Origin: Rhodospirillaceae bacterium
Lineage (GTDB): Bacteria > Pseudomonadota > Alphaproteobacteria > MPNO01 > UBA2964
NCBI GenBank assembly: GCA_002720855.1
Contig: PBIN01000008.1
Span: forward strand, 1 to 37,251
Reading direction: 5' to 3'
Length of the DNA stretch: 37,251 nucleotides
Positions 16,152 to 24,815 of the stretch are shown one piece after another (position 1 is the first letter of the stretch; every line of letters starts with the position of its first letter). Below the pieces are notes generated by a model. It was given only the letters and a program-made list of their open reading frames with translations, had not been told where the DNA came from and did not search any database. The position numbers and the translations under genes were made by a program.

Positions 16152-16685
16152 GTGGAGGCCGTTCGCAGATATTTTCTGCCAGTTGTCCGGCTGTTGCTGG
16201 GCGTCATGCTTATCGCCAGCGTATTTTTAATCGTTGCCAATGCTATTGGTCGCTATGTCTTTTTAGCGCCAATTATTTGGGCTGAAGAGGTTTTGGGATA
16301 CGTCCTTGTTTGGGCTGTCTATCTCGGTAGTGTTCTCGTGACCTGGGATGGCGGCCATCTGAGAATGGATCTGATTTCCAAAACGCTGCCGGGAATTTCC
16401 AGGTCTCTCGTGAACGGATTTTCAGTAGTCGTATTTGTTTTCATCGGCGGTCTGATTGTTTATCAGTCCTGGTTCGCCATCGCAGAACTGACACATGTGA
16501 GCCAAGTCGCTGAGATACCGATGAATTGGATGCATTCGATCATTCCAGTTTCATTCGTTTTTATCGCGATTTTCATAATTATCCGCTTCAAAGATTATCT
16601 CGCCGGGACGCTGGAGAGCGAAACCGAGCAGGTCGAGGCATTGCGTGAGGCGGCGGAAGCGGCCGCTCGGGAAAAGGTGGAATAG
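16152..16685 (+). CDS. dctQ: TRAP transporter small permease (DctQ)
   Basis: 177 residues starting at GTG, with AGGGAG about 9 bases upstream. Four transmembrane segments are visible (LLLGVMLIASVFLIVANAIG, ILGYVLVWAV-like EEVLGYVLVWAVYLGSVLV, SVVVFVFIGGLIVYQSW, IPVSFVFIAIFIIIRF). The family mark is WAEEVLGY followed by GGHLRMDL. The tail is charged and probably cytoplasmic. Its stop lies 4 bases before the DctM start. The 279 bases upstream (15873-16151) hold no convincing gene and likely carry the transporter promoter. Together with DctM and DctP it forms a Na+-dependent TRAP carrier for an organic acid. Confidence 0.92.
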   Translation: MEAVRRYFLPVVRLLLGVMLIASVFLIVANAIGRYVFLAPIIWAEEVLGYVLVWAVYLGSVLVTWDGGHLRMDLISKTLPGISRSLVNGFSVVVFVFIGGLIVYQSWFAIAELTHVSQVAEIPMNWMHSIIPVSFVFIAIFIIIRFKDYLAGTLESETEQVEALREAAEAAAREKVE

Positions 16686-16689
16686 AACC

Positions 16690-17970
16690 ATGGAACTTTT
16701 CCTCGTCATGGGTGTTTTACCAGTAATCCTGTTGCTACTTGGGTTCCCGATATTCGTCATCCTGATGGTCTCATCGGTGATTACGATCCTGTTCATCATG
16801 GATCTGCCGATCACGATGGTTCAAATCGAACTATTTGGCAGTGTCGATAATTACAAGCTCATCGCGGTACCGTTTTTCATATTTGCCGGCGCGATCATGG
16901 CGCAGGGAGGAATTTCCCGGCGGCTCGTAGAATGGGTAGTATCATTGATGGGAGCAATCCGCGGCAGTATTGCACTTACAACTGTTGGTGCATGCACAAT
17001 TTTTGGGGCGATTTCCGGTTCGAGCCCTGCAACCGTAGCCGCAATCGGGGGGATGCTGTTCCCTTCTCTTCGAGAAAAAGGATATCCGGAAAAATTTGCC
17101 AGCGGGCTTCTTGCGTCATCAGGTGCTATCGCAGGGATTATTCCGCCTTCAATCGCGATGATTCTATACGGGGCTGCTGCAGAAGAATCAGTTCGACACC
17201 TCTTTATCGCCGGTGTGTTGCCAGGTTTATTCATCGCATTTTGTATGGGCATCTATATTTATTTTTACGCCCGGAAAAGGAACATTCGGGAAGGGACTAA
17301 GTTCGAAGTTAAACGCGTCGCCCGTTCAACAAAAGCCGGTGCTTGGGCGCTTGGTACACCGTTGATCATACTCGGTGGTATTTACGCCGGAATATTTTCG
17401 CCAACGGAAGCCGCCGGCGTGTCTTGCCTTTACGCCGTGATTGTTGCGATGTGGGTCTATCGCGATATGAATTTTACCGGATTGTGGAAGGTAACAATCG
17501 AGTCTGTATATCTTACAGCGCAAGTCCTGGTTATCGTCGGCGCGGCAACATTATTTTCCCGCTTGCTAACAATCGCAGGGGTCCCACAAGGGATGGTCGA
17601 ATGGATTCAAAGTCTAGGTCTTGAATCCTGGATGGTGTTGTTAATTATCAATGTATTTCTACTGGCCGTCGGCTGCGTTCTGGACCCAGCCTCCGCAATA
17701 CTCGTGTTGGCGCCGATCCTTAAACCGGTCATCCTGGCAGCAGGCATTGATCCGGTTCATTTTGGTATCATCATGACCGTCAATGTTAGCATCGGCATGT
17801 TTACCCCACCATTTGGGTTAAACATATTTGTGACGCAGGCATTGTTCCGTGTACCACTTTCTAGTCTTTACCCAGGGCTTGTACCGTTTATCATGATCAA
17901 TATTTTCGCGTTGGGGGTCGTTTCCTACTGGCCCGACCTCTCGCTTGTTCTCGTCCGTCTCCTTGGTTAA
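16690..17970 (+). CDS. dctM: TRAP transporter large permease (DctM)
   Basis: 426 residues from the ATG at 16690; the longer frame from 16645 runs inside dctQ. The protein is almost all hydrophobic, about 12 membrane segments, as expected for DctM. Family segments: PFFIFAGAIMAQGGISRRLV, GAISGSSPATVAAIGGMLFP, GAIAGIIPPSIAMILYGAAA, YAGIFSPTEAAGVSCLYA, and VGCVLDPASAILVLAPIL near the C-terminus. It holds the substrate and Na+ path. It follows dctQ with a 4-base gap; after it come 94 bases before the binding protein gene. Confidence 0.95.
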   Translation: MELFLVMGVLPVILLLLGFPIFVILMVSSVITILFIMDLPITMVQIELFGSVDNYKLIAVPFFIFAGAIMAQGGISRRLVEWVVSLMGAIRGSIALTTVGACTIFGAISGSSPATVAAIGGMLFPSLREKGYPEKFASGLLASSGAIAGIIPPSIAMILYGAAAEESVRHLFIAGVLPGLFIAFCMGIYIYFYARKRNIREGTKFEVKRVARSTKAGAWALGTPLIILGGIYAGIFSPTEAAGVSCLYAVIVAMWVYRDMNFTGLWKVTIESVYLTAQVLVIVGAATLFSRLLTIAGVPQGMVEWIQSLGLESWMVLLIINVFLLAVGCVLDPASAILVLAPILKPVILAAGIDPVHFGIIMTVNVSIGMFTPPFGLNIFVTQALFRVPLSSLYPGLVPFIMINIFALGVVSYWPDLSLVLVRLLG

Positions 17971-17981
17971 TGGAATGGATA

Positions 17982-17993
17982 ATCTGGCCAGAT
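17982..17993. promoter_or_regulatory. 12-bp palindrome between dctM and dctP
   Basis: ATCTGGCCAGAT is a perfect palindrome in the 94-base gap between the large permease and the binding protein. It may be an operator or a short RNA hairpin that lets dctP be expressed at its own level. Binding proteins usually need to be more abundant than permeases. Confidence 0.35.
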
Positions 17994-18064
17994 AGAAATG
18001 ACCAACCGGGGCAAGTGCCGGAAGAGCGATACCCCAAAAAATATGAAATCAATTGGAGGAACAA

Positions 18065-19072
18065 ATGATTCTTAGAACTGTCTTAGCAACTGGTGCGGCA
18101 GTTGCTGTGCTTGCAACGGGCGCAGCGCAGGCGCAGCACAAAATGAATATTGGCATGGTCACGATTAATGACCCGCAACATGCTTTTACGAAACACTATG
18201 CTGAACTGATCAACAAACGCAGTGGCGGAAAAATTCAGGCCAAAGTGTTCCCTGCCGGTCAGCTAGGTAAAATTCCGCGTCAGTTGGAAAATTTAAAAAT
18301 TGGTGCACAGGCAGCATTTGCTTCACCACCTGGTTTCCTTTCTGGCATGAATGTTGCGTTCCAGTCTCCCGACGCACCCGGTAAGTACAAGAACTTCTGG
18401 CATGCGCATAACGCATTCACCACACCAAAATTCCGGACGCCGTTCCTGAATCTCGCTGATAAACACGGCATCATTGGTGTTTCCATTTATAACTATGGCC
18501 CAACCTCTATCGCTTCCTTGAAGCCAATCCGGAAACTTTCTGATCTCAAAGGCCTGAAGGTTCGGGTTCTCGCAACCAAGATGGAAAGTAAACTGGCAAA
18601 TGTTCTGGGCGTGACGGGTGTTCCGATGCCGTACCTGGAAGTGTTGCCGGCGTTGCAACGCAAGACCATTGATGCCTGCCGTAGCTCGATCGTTGTTATG
18701 GGTGCTTCAAAGTTCTTCACAACCACAAAATCGATCACATTGATCGAATCCGGCCATATCCCAAGCGTGCTATTTGTTTCTAAGCGGTGGATGGGTAAAT
18801 TGTCGAAGGACCTTCAGAAAATGGTTCGGAAGACCGGGCGCGATGCAGAAGCATTTGCCGGTAAGTTTGCTTATGAAGCAAACAAGAAAGCCGAAGCATT
18901 GTGGAAGAAGAATGGCGCAGAGGTCATTCGTCTTTCCGCGGCTGATCAGGCTGAGGTTACAAGACGCCTCGCACCGCTTGGCGATGAATTCCTCGGTAGC
19001 AATCCGAAAACAAAGAAGATGTATAATATTCTTCAGGGCGTTCTCAAAACCGCTTCTACAAAAGCGCCATAA
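18065..19072 (+). CDS. dctP: TRAP transporter solute-binding protein (DctP)
   Basis: 335 residues from the ATG at 18065, with a strong GGAGG 5 bases upstream; the frame's earlier codon at 18053 lies within that site. A signal peptide (MILRTVLATGAAVAVLATG, cleavage after AQA) sends it to the periplasm. DctP marks: VFPAGQLGKIPRQLENLKIG, GPTSIASLKPIRKLSDLKGL, then KVRVLATKMESKLANVLG, containing the Arg usually used to hold the substrate carboxylate, then VTGVPMPYLEVLPALQRKTI. It captures the substrate and delivers it to DctQM. The order Q-M-P places the binding protein last. Downstream is a perfect GNRA-capped hairpin, probably the end of the transporter transcript. Substrate unknown. Confidence 0.94.
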   Translation: MILRTVLATGAAVAVLATGAAQAQHKMNIGMVTINDPQHAFTKHYAELINKRSGGKIQAKVFPAGQLGKIPRQLENLKIGAQAAFASPPGFLSGMNVAFQSPDAPGKYKNFWHAHNAFTTPKFRTPFLNLADKHGIIGVSIYNYGPTSIASLKPIRKLSDLKGLKVRVLATKMESKLANVLGVTGVPMPYLEVLPALQRKTIDACRSSIVVMGASKFFTTTKSITLIESGHIPSVLFVSKRWMGKLSKDLQKMVRKTGRDAEAFAGKFAYEANKKAEALWKKNGAEVIRLSAADQAEVTRRLAPLGDEFLGSNPKTKKMYNILQGVLKTASTKAP

Positions 19073-19098
19073 CGCGAGCGTCTAGTTTGAGTAATAGT

Positions 19099-19126
19099 AA
19101 GGGCCAGACGGCAACGTCTGGCCCTT
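19099..19126 (+). terminator. Hairpin terminator after dctP
   Basis: Perfect 12-bp stem AAGGGCCAGACG (19099-19110) / CGTCTGGCCCTT (19115-19126) capped by a GCAA tetraloop, a GNRA type. It begins 27 bases after the dctP stop and ends 24 bases before the GMC oxidoreductase start. The U-tract is poor (TT then CGCATTTG), so it may act as a partial terminator or mRNA stabiliser rather than a full stop. Confidence 0.7.
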
Positions 19127-19150
19127 CGCATTTGAATAATTGGGGGCATC

Positions 19151-20785
19151 ATGAGCAACGAGAAAACCTATGATTATATCATAGTCGGCGCCGGATCGGC
19201 GGGCTGTACCTTGGCAAACAGGCTTACGGAGGATAGTGACGCCAGCGTACTAGTACTTGAAGCTGGCGGACAAGATCGCGACCCCCTAATTCATGTCCCA
19301 CTTGGCTGGGGCAAAATTCTCTTTAACCGGCTTCATGATTGGGGTTATTTCACCGAACCGGAACCAGAACTGAATAACCGCGAAGTCGAGTGTGCCCGCG
19401 GCAAGGTCATCGGCGGATCATCTTCTATTAATGCAATGGCCTATGTGCGGTGCCATCCGGCCGATTTCGATCGTTGGGAAAATATGGGTCTGAAGGGCTG
19501 GTCCTACGCGCATGCCCTGCCCTATTTCAAACGCTCCGAAAACTGGGAAAACGGCGAAACGGAAGTCCGGGGAAGCGGCGGGCCGCTTAATACGATCCAG
19601 AACATTTATCCCGACCCACTAAAGGAAGCGTGGCTCGAAGCCGGCCGTGCCGCGGGATATCCTGTCACGGAAGACTATAACACCGATAATGAAGGCTTCT
19701 GCGTTATGCAGTCGACCATTCGCAATGGCAAACGGTGCAGTGCTGCAGTTGCCTATCTGCGCCCAGCCATGAAACGTCCAAACCTTACCGTTCTCGATAA
19801 ATCAATGGTTCTCAAGCTAGTTGTCGAAAACGGTCGAACAACGGGAGTGGAGTATTCCCGGAACGGTCGTTCAGAAATCGTACATGCTGATCGTGAGGTA
19901 ATTCTTGCGGGCGGTGTGATCAACACACCACAAATTCTCATGTTGTCAGGTATCGGCAACCCTGAGCATTTAAAAGAACATGGGATCGAATGCATCAATT
20001 CCTTGCCAGGTGTTGGACAAAATTTACAGGATCATATTGGTGTCGGTATCGAGTTCGAACGCACAGAGGACGGACCTTTTGTCGGCATGCTCCGGTACGA
20101 CCGGATCGCCCTTGCGATGCTGCGGGCCTATTTTATGGGTGATGGATTCGCCACCGAAATGCCAGGGCCAGTCATGGCGTTTCTCAAAAGCGAGGATTCT
20201 CTTCATCAACCCGATATTCAGCTGTTAACCCGCTTCGTTCCACCAGAGTCACAGCCCTGGTTCCCCGGGTTTCGCAAGAAACCCAAAGATGCCTTTATGT
20301 GCCGACCCGCTGTTCTTCATCCGGAAAGCCGCGGCGAATTGAAGCTCAAATCAAATAACCCTCACGATATGGTGGCAATTCATCAACGTTTCCTAACCGA
20401 TGAAAGAGATTGGGAAACATTGCGCACTGGGTTTGACATGGTGCGCGAAATCGCCAACCAAAAACCACTGGATCCGTTTAGGGGACCCGAAATTCAGCCT
20501 GGAAGTGGAGTGACAAGTAAAGCTGATATCGACGCCTATATCCGGCAAACAGCGTGGACAGTTCATCACCCCGCTTGCACATGTAAAATGGGGCCGGACA
20601 GCGATCAAATGGCAGTCGTGGACAATGAGCTCCGTGTGCGGGGGATCGACTCCCTTCGCGTAGTAGACGCTTCGGTATTTCCCGATATGCCCGGTGGCAA
20701 TATTAATGCTCCGGTCATCATGATGGCGGAGAAGGTATCCGATTTAATTCGCGGGAAAGCGCCATTGGAGCCTATGAAGATCTAA
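19151..20785 (+). CDS. GMC family FAD-dependent alcohol/choline-type dehydrogenase
   Basis: 544 residues, the usual length. The FAD-binding N-terminus is YDYIIVGAGSAGCTLANRLT, with VLVLEAGG after it. GMC signature 1 is GKVIGGSSSINAMAYVRCHP, signature 2 is GGVINTPQILMLSGIG, and the catalytic His region is AWTVHHPACTCKMG, with GGNINAPVIMMAEKVSDLI closing the FAD site. It oxidises a primary alcohol to an aldehyde and passes electrons to a carrier or O2. Closest in feel to choline or polyethylene-glycol dehydrogenases, but specificity cannot be set. It sits right after the TRAP dctP gene, past a hairpin, suggesting that the imported compound or a product is its substrate. Its stop overlaps the convergent EEP gene's stop. 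Confidence 0.93.
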   Translation: MSNEKTYDYIIVGAGSAGCTLANRLTEDSDASVLVLEAGGQDRDPLIHVPLGWGKILFNRLHDWGYFTEPEPELNNREVECARGKVIGGSSSINAMAYVRCHPADFDRWENMGLKGWSYAHALPYFKRSENWENGETEVRGSGGPLNTIQNIYPDPLKEAWLEAGRAAGYPVTEDYNTDNEGFCVMQSTIRNGKRCSAAVAYLRPAMKRPNLTVLDKSMVLKLVVENGRTTGVEYSRNGRSEIVHADREVILAGGVINTPQILMLSGIGNPEHLKEHGIECINSLPGVGQNLQDHIGVGIEFERTEDGPFVGMLRYDRIALAMLRAYFMGDGFATEMPGPVMAFLKSEDSLHQPDIQLLTRFVPPESQPWFPGFRKKPKDAFMCRPAVLHPESRGELKLKSNNPHDMVAIHQRFLTDERDWETLRTGFDMVREIANQKPLDPFRGPEIQPGSGVTSKADIDAYIRQTAWTVHHPACTCKMGPDSDQMAVVDNELRVRGIDSLRVVDASVFPDMPGGNINAPVIMMAEKVSDLIRGKAPLEPMKI

Positions 20786-21777
20786 CGTCTTTCTCTAGGA
20801 GTCTTGAGTTCCAATATGCCGATTAAAGGCAAATGATCGCCACCAATACGCGGTCCCGTTTCGAGCGAAATCGTCCTGAAATTCTTATCATGCAGAATAT
20901 GGTCGATGGGAACCTGGACCTGCCTGGGAAGCAAACCTGGCCAGGTAGGCGTTAATCCTCGCCCCCGGCGTGGGTCAATCAAACCACTGTCCTTAAGAAA
21001 CTTTCGGAACCGGGCATTGTAGGGCGTAATGTTAAGATCTGCTGCCAGGATTGCAGCAATTTCGGGTTGATCGAGGCGCCATAGGGTTAACATCGATAAT
21101 CCGGAATTTCTGGTAGCAACTGCACGACTCGAAAGCGGCGGTGGCGCATGTGCAGCCGCCAATCGTATAGGCCGCCCATTCACGTTTAACTACAAAAAGA
21201 CCGCAGGCACTGGAATGACGGGAAGGCTTACCACCCGGCTTTGTGTTATTGAGTGTCGGGAAAATACTGCAATGCCAAAATTGTCTTTTCGCGGCCTAGC
21301 GACCCTATAAGGATATTTTTTTAGCAAGGGAGTGAGTTCCAATATCCAGTCAGAGTCGACCTCCTCCAGAACAATCACATCGGCATCAGTATCGAGTAGC
21401 CACTTATTCACCGCAGCGAAGTGCCTGTTGATCGTTAGCACATTCATCTGAACGATTTTTATGCGTGGTCCTTGAACGTCGGCTATCGAACTTTCTTTCG
21501 TCGGCAAAAATGGAAACACCCAAATAAAATTGCCGACCATCCCAACAATGATCGCAATAAATATCCATCCGGTCCCACGCCGCTGTCTCAGAACGACTGC
21601 GACAATCAATATCACCAATGACGCATAAATTCCTTGGAGGGGGAAATGGCTTAATCTCTCGAGCGCCGCACCCGGATCGTCCAGTCCTGGCGCAATTGCA
21701 GCTATTACAGGCCCGAGAGATGCCCAAAATAGAATACGCTTAAATGGAAGCGCAAAGGCGGTCTTTGGAAATCGCAT
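20782..21777 (-). pseudogene. Membrane-anchored endonuclease/exonuclease/phosphatase-family protein, in-frame TAG
   Basis: Two minus-strand frames, 21190-21777 (195 residues) and the part below 21189, lie in the same frame and are separated only by a TAG at 21190-21192. Read through, they make one 331-codon protein. It has about three N-terminal membrane helices (FWASLGPVIAAIAPG, ASLVILIVAVVLRQ, FIAIIVGMVGNFIWVFPF) and then an EEP domain: KIVQMNVL (Asn), VIVLEEVDSDW (Glu), then after the stop RLAAAHAPPP (His), ILAADLNITPYN (Asp/Asn), VPIDHIL and GGDHLPLIG (terminal Asp-His). Catalytic residues lie on both sides of the stop, so the truncated pieces should not work as EEP enzymes. The intact type resembles VanJ/YafD-like proteins. 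A single base change would explain it; sequencing error is possible. Last gene of a minus-strand group with the arylsulfotransferase-like gene. Confidence 0.8.
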
Positions 21778-21793
21778 AAACTCAAAAACACAT

Positions 21794-22879
21794 TTACCCA
21801 GCGTAGGGGGATTTTACACGTCTTGCGAGCTCTGGCGAGTCAGAAGCGTACCGATACGCACGAAATAGTGAGTTGCCGGCACCTCCGCGTTCAAGACCAA
21901 ACCAATTATATCCGCCAAAAAAAGGCGATATATACTCCCACACAATCTGCTGATCGGGCGTTACTTCAAAGACGCGACCCATCTGTCCTTCGCAGATGAG
22001 CGTATTCCCTGACCAAAGCCGTTGAGCCCCTGAAATATTCGGGCTGAAAAACGTCCATGTCGGTTGCCCTCGATAATCCCAAACCTCTTCGCCTGTTTCC
22101 GGATTTAGTTCTATGACCCGTGAGAAAGGGTTGAGGGGTGTATAAATACCGTTGGCGAAAAACAGCAAATTTCCGTTGTCCAACATCTGTACGTCATGAG
22201 TTGTTCCCCACATGACGTCCTTCTTCATCCAACGGAACTTCTTGGTTTCACGGTCAATGATCGCCAGCGTATGGGTTCGCCTGAAACTCACCAGCACATC
22301 GCCATTTTCTAGCGGGAAACAGGCATTGGCATGCGCGAATTCTTCGCGATCGCAAACCTCGATTAATGGATGCGCTTCTATGTCTTCATCGAGATGGAAA
22401 TGCCACTCCCAGACCGTTTCGCCAGCCGGGCTAACTTCACGTATATAGTCGCCGTAAATTACGCCATCCCGTTCTGAACCGGGTATGCCGCCTATCACCC
22501 GCTTGGCATATTCTTCCGGCAATGGCTCCCACCCGAGGTAAATCGTATTGCCATTGGGGCAACGACGAAAATCATGGTGCTGGCCGTGATCTTCATACTC
22601 CCAGACGACATTGCCTTCCCAATCGTATTCCCGCATGAGACCGCCCTTGCCGCGACGGAGTGGCGGGCCGTCGTTGGTTCGGCCCGACCATAGTAGGTTT
22701 CCGGTCGGAAGCAGGTAGGCGTAATTACCAGGCGTTAGCGGGAAATCCCATTTGTGGAGGACCTCACCCCTCATACCGATAATGTAGGCCTCCTTGCTCA
22801 CCAGCGGCACGATCAATGTATATCCGTCCGTCGCGTGTCCTTCGTCATAGAGTAAAACGCCAGTATCGCGATGCCGCAT
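21794..22879 (-). CDS. Arylsulfotransferase (ASST)-like beta-propeller protein
   Basis: 361 residues made of repeated blades with the pattern G-x-x-V-W-E-Y and NG(N/D) loops: WEGNVVWEYEDHGQHHDFRR, SPAGETVWEWHFHLDEDIEA, ETGEEVWDYRGQPTWTFFSP, DQQIVWEYISPFFGG. Conserved His are present in QHHDF, AHANA, THDVQML and similar, the type of residue used by ASST for the sulfo-enzyme intermediate. Unlike classical periplasmic ASST, no signal peptide is visible (MRHRDTGVLLYDEGHATDGY), so the protein is probably cytoplasmic. The propeller family is convincing; sulfotransfer itself is not proven. It lies 36 bases after the zinc-ribbon membrane gene and 16 bases before the EEP gene, on the same strand. Confidence 0.78.
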   Translation of the reverse strand: MRHRDTGVLLYDEGHATDGYTLIVPLVSKEAYIIGMRGEVLHKWDFPLTPGNYAYLLPTGNLLWSGRTNDGPPLRRGKGGLMREYDWEGNVVWEYEDHGQHHDFRRCPNGNTIYLGWEPLPEEYAKRVIGGIPGSERDGVIYGDYIREVSPAGETVWEWHFHLDEDIEAHPLIEVCDREEFAHANACFPLENGDVLVSFRRTHTLAIIDRETKKFRWMKKDVMWGTTHDVQMLDNGNLLFFANGIYTPLNPFSRVIELNPETGEEVWDYRGQPTWTFFSPNISGAQRLWSGNTLICEGQMGRVFEVTPDQQIVWEYISPFFGGYNWFGLERGGAGNSLFRAYRYASDSPELARRVKSPYAG

Positions 22880-22915
22880 AGTTATTCCTTCGCTGAAATT
22901 ATTTGAATTGTCGAA

Positions 22916-23791
22916 TTAGCGCCAAAAAACCCAAAACGTTAAGAAAATGAGAACTACCGTTAGAAATGACGCCACAAATGCGGGAAATCTGCCTGCTTCA
23001 ATTCTCGGCTTTCTCTCACTGAATCCCTGATCGTCATTTTCTGCTAAACGATTTCTGTTTTTCAACCACAAACCTTCCAAATGCGCCGCCAGCATGTTTG
23101 TTTCACCACCGATGAACCTAGGCCAAAACTCGAATTTGGATCCATTTTTGGCAATTTCCAAATGCGGGGTAAGATTCTTGGGGCCCATTCTTGAGAGGAG
23201 CCCTCTTTTCGGCGCTTTAAAACTAGTTTCCGGTACAATGCAAATCTTTTGTGTGGCGTTAATATACTCAGGCATAAATAGACCAAATAAACTGGGACCT
23301 CCGGAAGCGATATATGCCGGGTCTTCCTCAATTTTGATCTGTTGAATCTCCCCCCAGGAAATTGAAAAATTCTCCCAACGCGGAAACCGAATTCCATTTT
23401 GATCGACAATTACCCATGGCTGCCTGTTAAAAGCCATCCAAGCGCAAGAAACCATCAGCACGCAAAAAGTTGCGAATAATGACCACCTTAATAACTCGTC
23501 AACGAGATCATCGGGTGACTCCTGTAGTTCGGTCCAGAGTATGAATGGAAACAGGCACAGATAGGCCAGTACATAAAAAAACAGAAATAGTCGCCTCTCA
23601 TGCCTATCCGGTTTGATGACATATCGACCGGTTCTTTCAAATTCTTGTTTAAATTCGTCCTCACGAGTTGTCGCTAATGTGGACGATCCATCCGATGCCA
23701 ACAACGGGGACACACCGCAGTGAGAGCATTCAGGAAGCGTTGCATAGGTTTCTTTGGTGCAACTCGCACATCGAATGATTGGAGGCGGCAT
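22916..23791 (-). CDS. Zinc-ribbon membrane protein
   Basis: 291 residues from the ATG at 23791; a TTG at 23809 is the longer option. A small zinc ribbon opens the protein: IRCASCTKE and PECSHCG (C8, C11, C22, C25). Two adjacent membrane helices follow (LFLFFYVLAYLCLFPFILW; WSLFATFCVLMVSCAWMAF), then a soluble part with GIRFPRWENFSISWGEIQQI that resembles bacterial PH-like domains in tryptophan and strand pattern. A last hydrophobic helix (FVASFLTVVLIFLTFWVFW) closes it. Function unknown. It heads a minus-strand group with the ASST-like and EEP genes, and is divergent from the amidohydrolase gene by 84 bases. Confidence 0.68.
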   Translation of the reverse strand: MPPPIIRCASCTKETYATLPECSHCGVSPLLASDGSSTLATTREDEFKQEFERTGRYVIKPDRHERRLFLFFYVLAYLCLFPFILWTELQESPDDLVDELLRWSLFATFCVLMVSCAWMAFNRQPWVIVDQNGIRFPRWENFSISWGEIQQIKIEEDPAYIASGGPSLFGLFMPEYINATQKICIVPETSFKAPKRGLLSRMGPKNLTPHLEIAKNGSKFEFWPRFIGGETNMLAAHLEGLWLKNRNRLAENDDQGFSERKPRIEAGRFPAFVASFLTVVLIFLTFWVFWR

Positions 23792-23875
23792 TTTAGGTCG
23801 TTTTCTCAATGATTGTTTACAACCTCAAGTTTGTCATATTCTCATCAAAATCTTCAAGCTGATCAGAGATTTGAA

Positions 23876-24772
23876 ATGCCTAATGACCTCCCCTATGCCC
23901 TGCCGCCGGACCCAAACACCAAACCGCCATCGTTTGAGATGCCGGACAAGGCGTGTGACACACATTTCCATATCTTTGGTCCGCCGGACCGTTTCCCTTT
24001 TTCCGAAACGCGGCGCTATACACCGCCCGGCGGCCCCTTTGAGCATTATCGGAATGTCCAAGAAATTACGGGCCTGACGCGTGGCATAGCGGTGCAACCG
24101 ACTGCACACGGTATGGATAATTCAGCGATTCTGGACGCTGTTGAGCGTTCTGAGGGAAACATGCGGGCGGTCGTGCGCTTCAACGATCAAACCACGGATG
24201 AAGAACTTGAAGCGTTGCACGAAGCAGGCGCGCGCGGTGCACGGTTTTCGCTGATGTCAGACAGGCCCGGCAGCGCGGAGATGATAAAGCACGCCTTGCC
24301 CCGTATGGAAAAACTCGGATGGTCTCTGGTGTTGCATGTCGAAACAGATCATTTCATCGACAACGAAGCCTTCATCCGAGGCATCCCAATACCCACCGTC
24401 ATTGACCATATGGCGCGCTGTCGGCCAGCAGATGGCATCGATCAACCTGGTTTCAGACTAATGCTCGACCTGCTCAAGGACGACCGGTTCTGGGTCAAGA
24501 TTTGCAGCGTCGACAAAATTAGCGCCATCCCACAGGCACGTGTGGAAAGCGGGTTACCCTTTAGCGACGTCATTCCATTGGGTCAGGCTGTCATCGACCT
24601 CGCTCCTGATCGGACAATTTGGGGCACCGACTGGCCCCACGGGAACACTTTCACTCCTGGTCGTATTCCCAATGAGGGCGATCTATTGGATATCATCGCT
24701 GCGATGGCGGGCGACCAGAACCAGTTACACAAAATACTCGTCGAGAACCCTGACAGACTGTATTTCAGCTAA
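23876..24772 (+). CDS. Amidohydrolase, 2-pyrone-4,6-dicarboxylate hydrolase-like
   Basis: 298 residues from the ATG at 23876; the longer frame from 23813 overlaps the divergent gene's leader. Amidohydrolase-superfamily TIM barrel of the LigI-like branch (COG3618 type): KACDTHFHIFGPPDRFPFS (metal or substrate His), ARGARFSLMSDRPGS, WSLVLHVETDHF, TVIDHMARC and the terminal TIWGTDWPHGNTFTP (Asp). The family hydrolyses lactones such as 2-pyrone-4,6-dicarboxylate in lignin-type aromatic breakdown, and related lactones or sugars. No other protocatechuate 4,5-cleavage genes are visible here, so a different lactone is as likely. The Shine-Dalgarno is weak. Confidence 0.82.
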   Translation: MPNDLPYALPPDPNTKPPSFEMPDKACDTHFHIFGPPDRFPFSETRRYTPPGGPFEHYRNVQEITGLTRGIAVQPTAHGMDNSAILDAVERSEGNMRAVVRFNDQTTDEELEALHEAGARGARFSLMSDRPGSAEMIKHALPRMEKLGWSLVLHVETDHFIDNEAFIRGIPIPTVIDHMARCRPADGIDQPGFRLMLDLLKDDRFWVKICSVDKISAIPQARVESGLPFSDVIPLGQAVIDLAPDRTIWGTDWPHGNTFTPGRIPNEGDLLDIIAAMAGDQNQLHKILVENPDRLYFS

Positions 24773-24815
24773 AAGCCTATTTGACCTCATCGCAATAAGG
24801 TCTCATCGTTAAATC

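Noticed and set aside
12284-21192. Stop codon reassignment to explain the in-frame TAA and TAG
   Set aside because: Both codons end well-conserved genes elsewhere in the window (TAA for dctP and the GMC gene, TAG for dinB and cytochrome c2), so a changed code is not supported.
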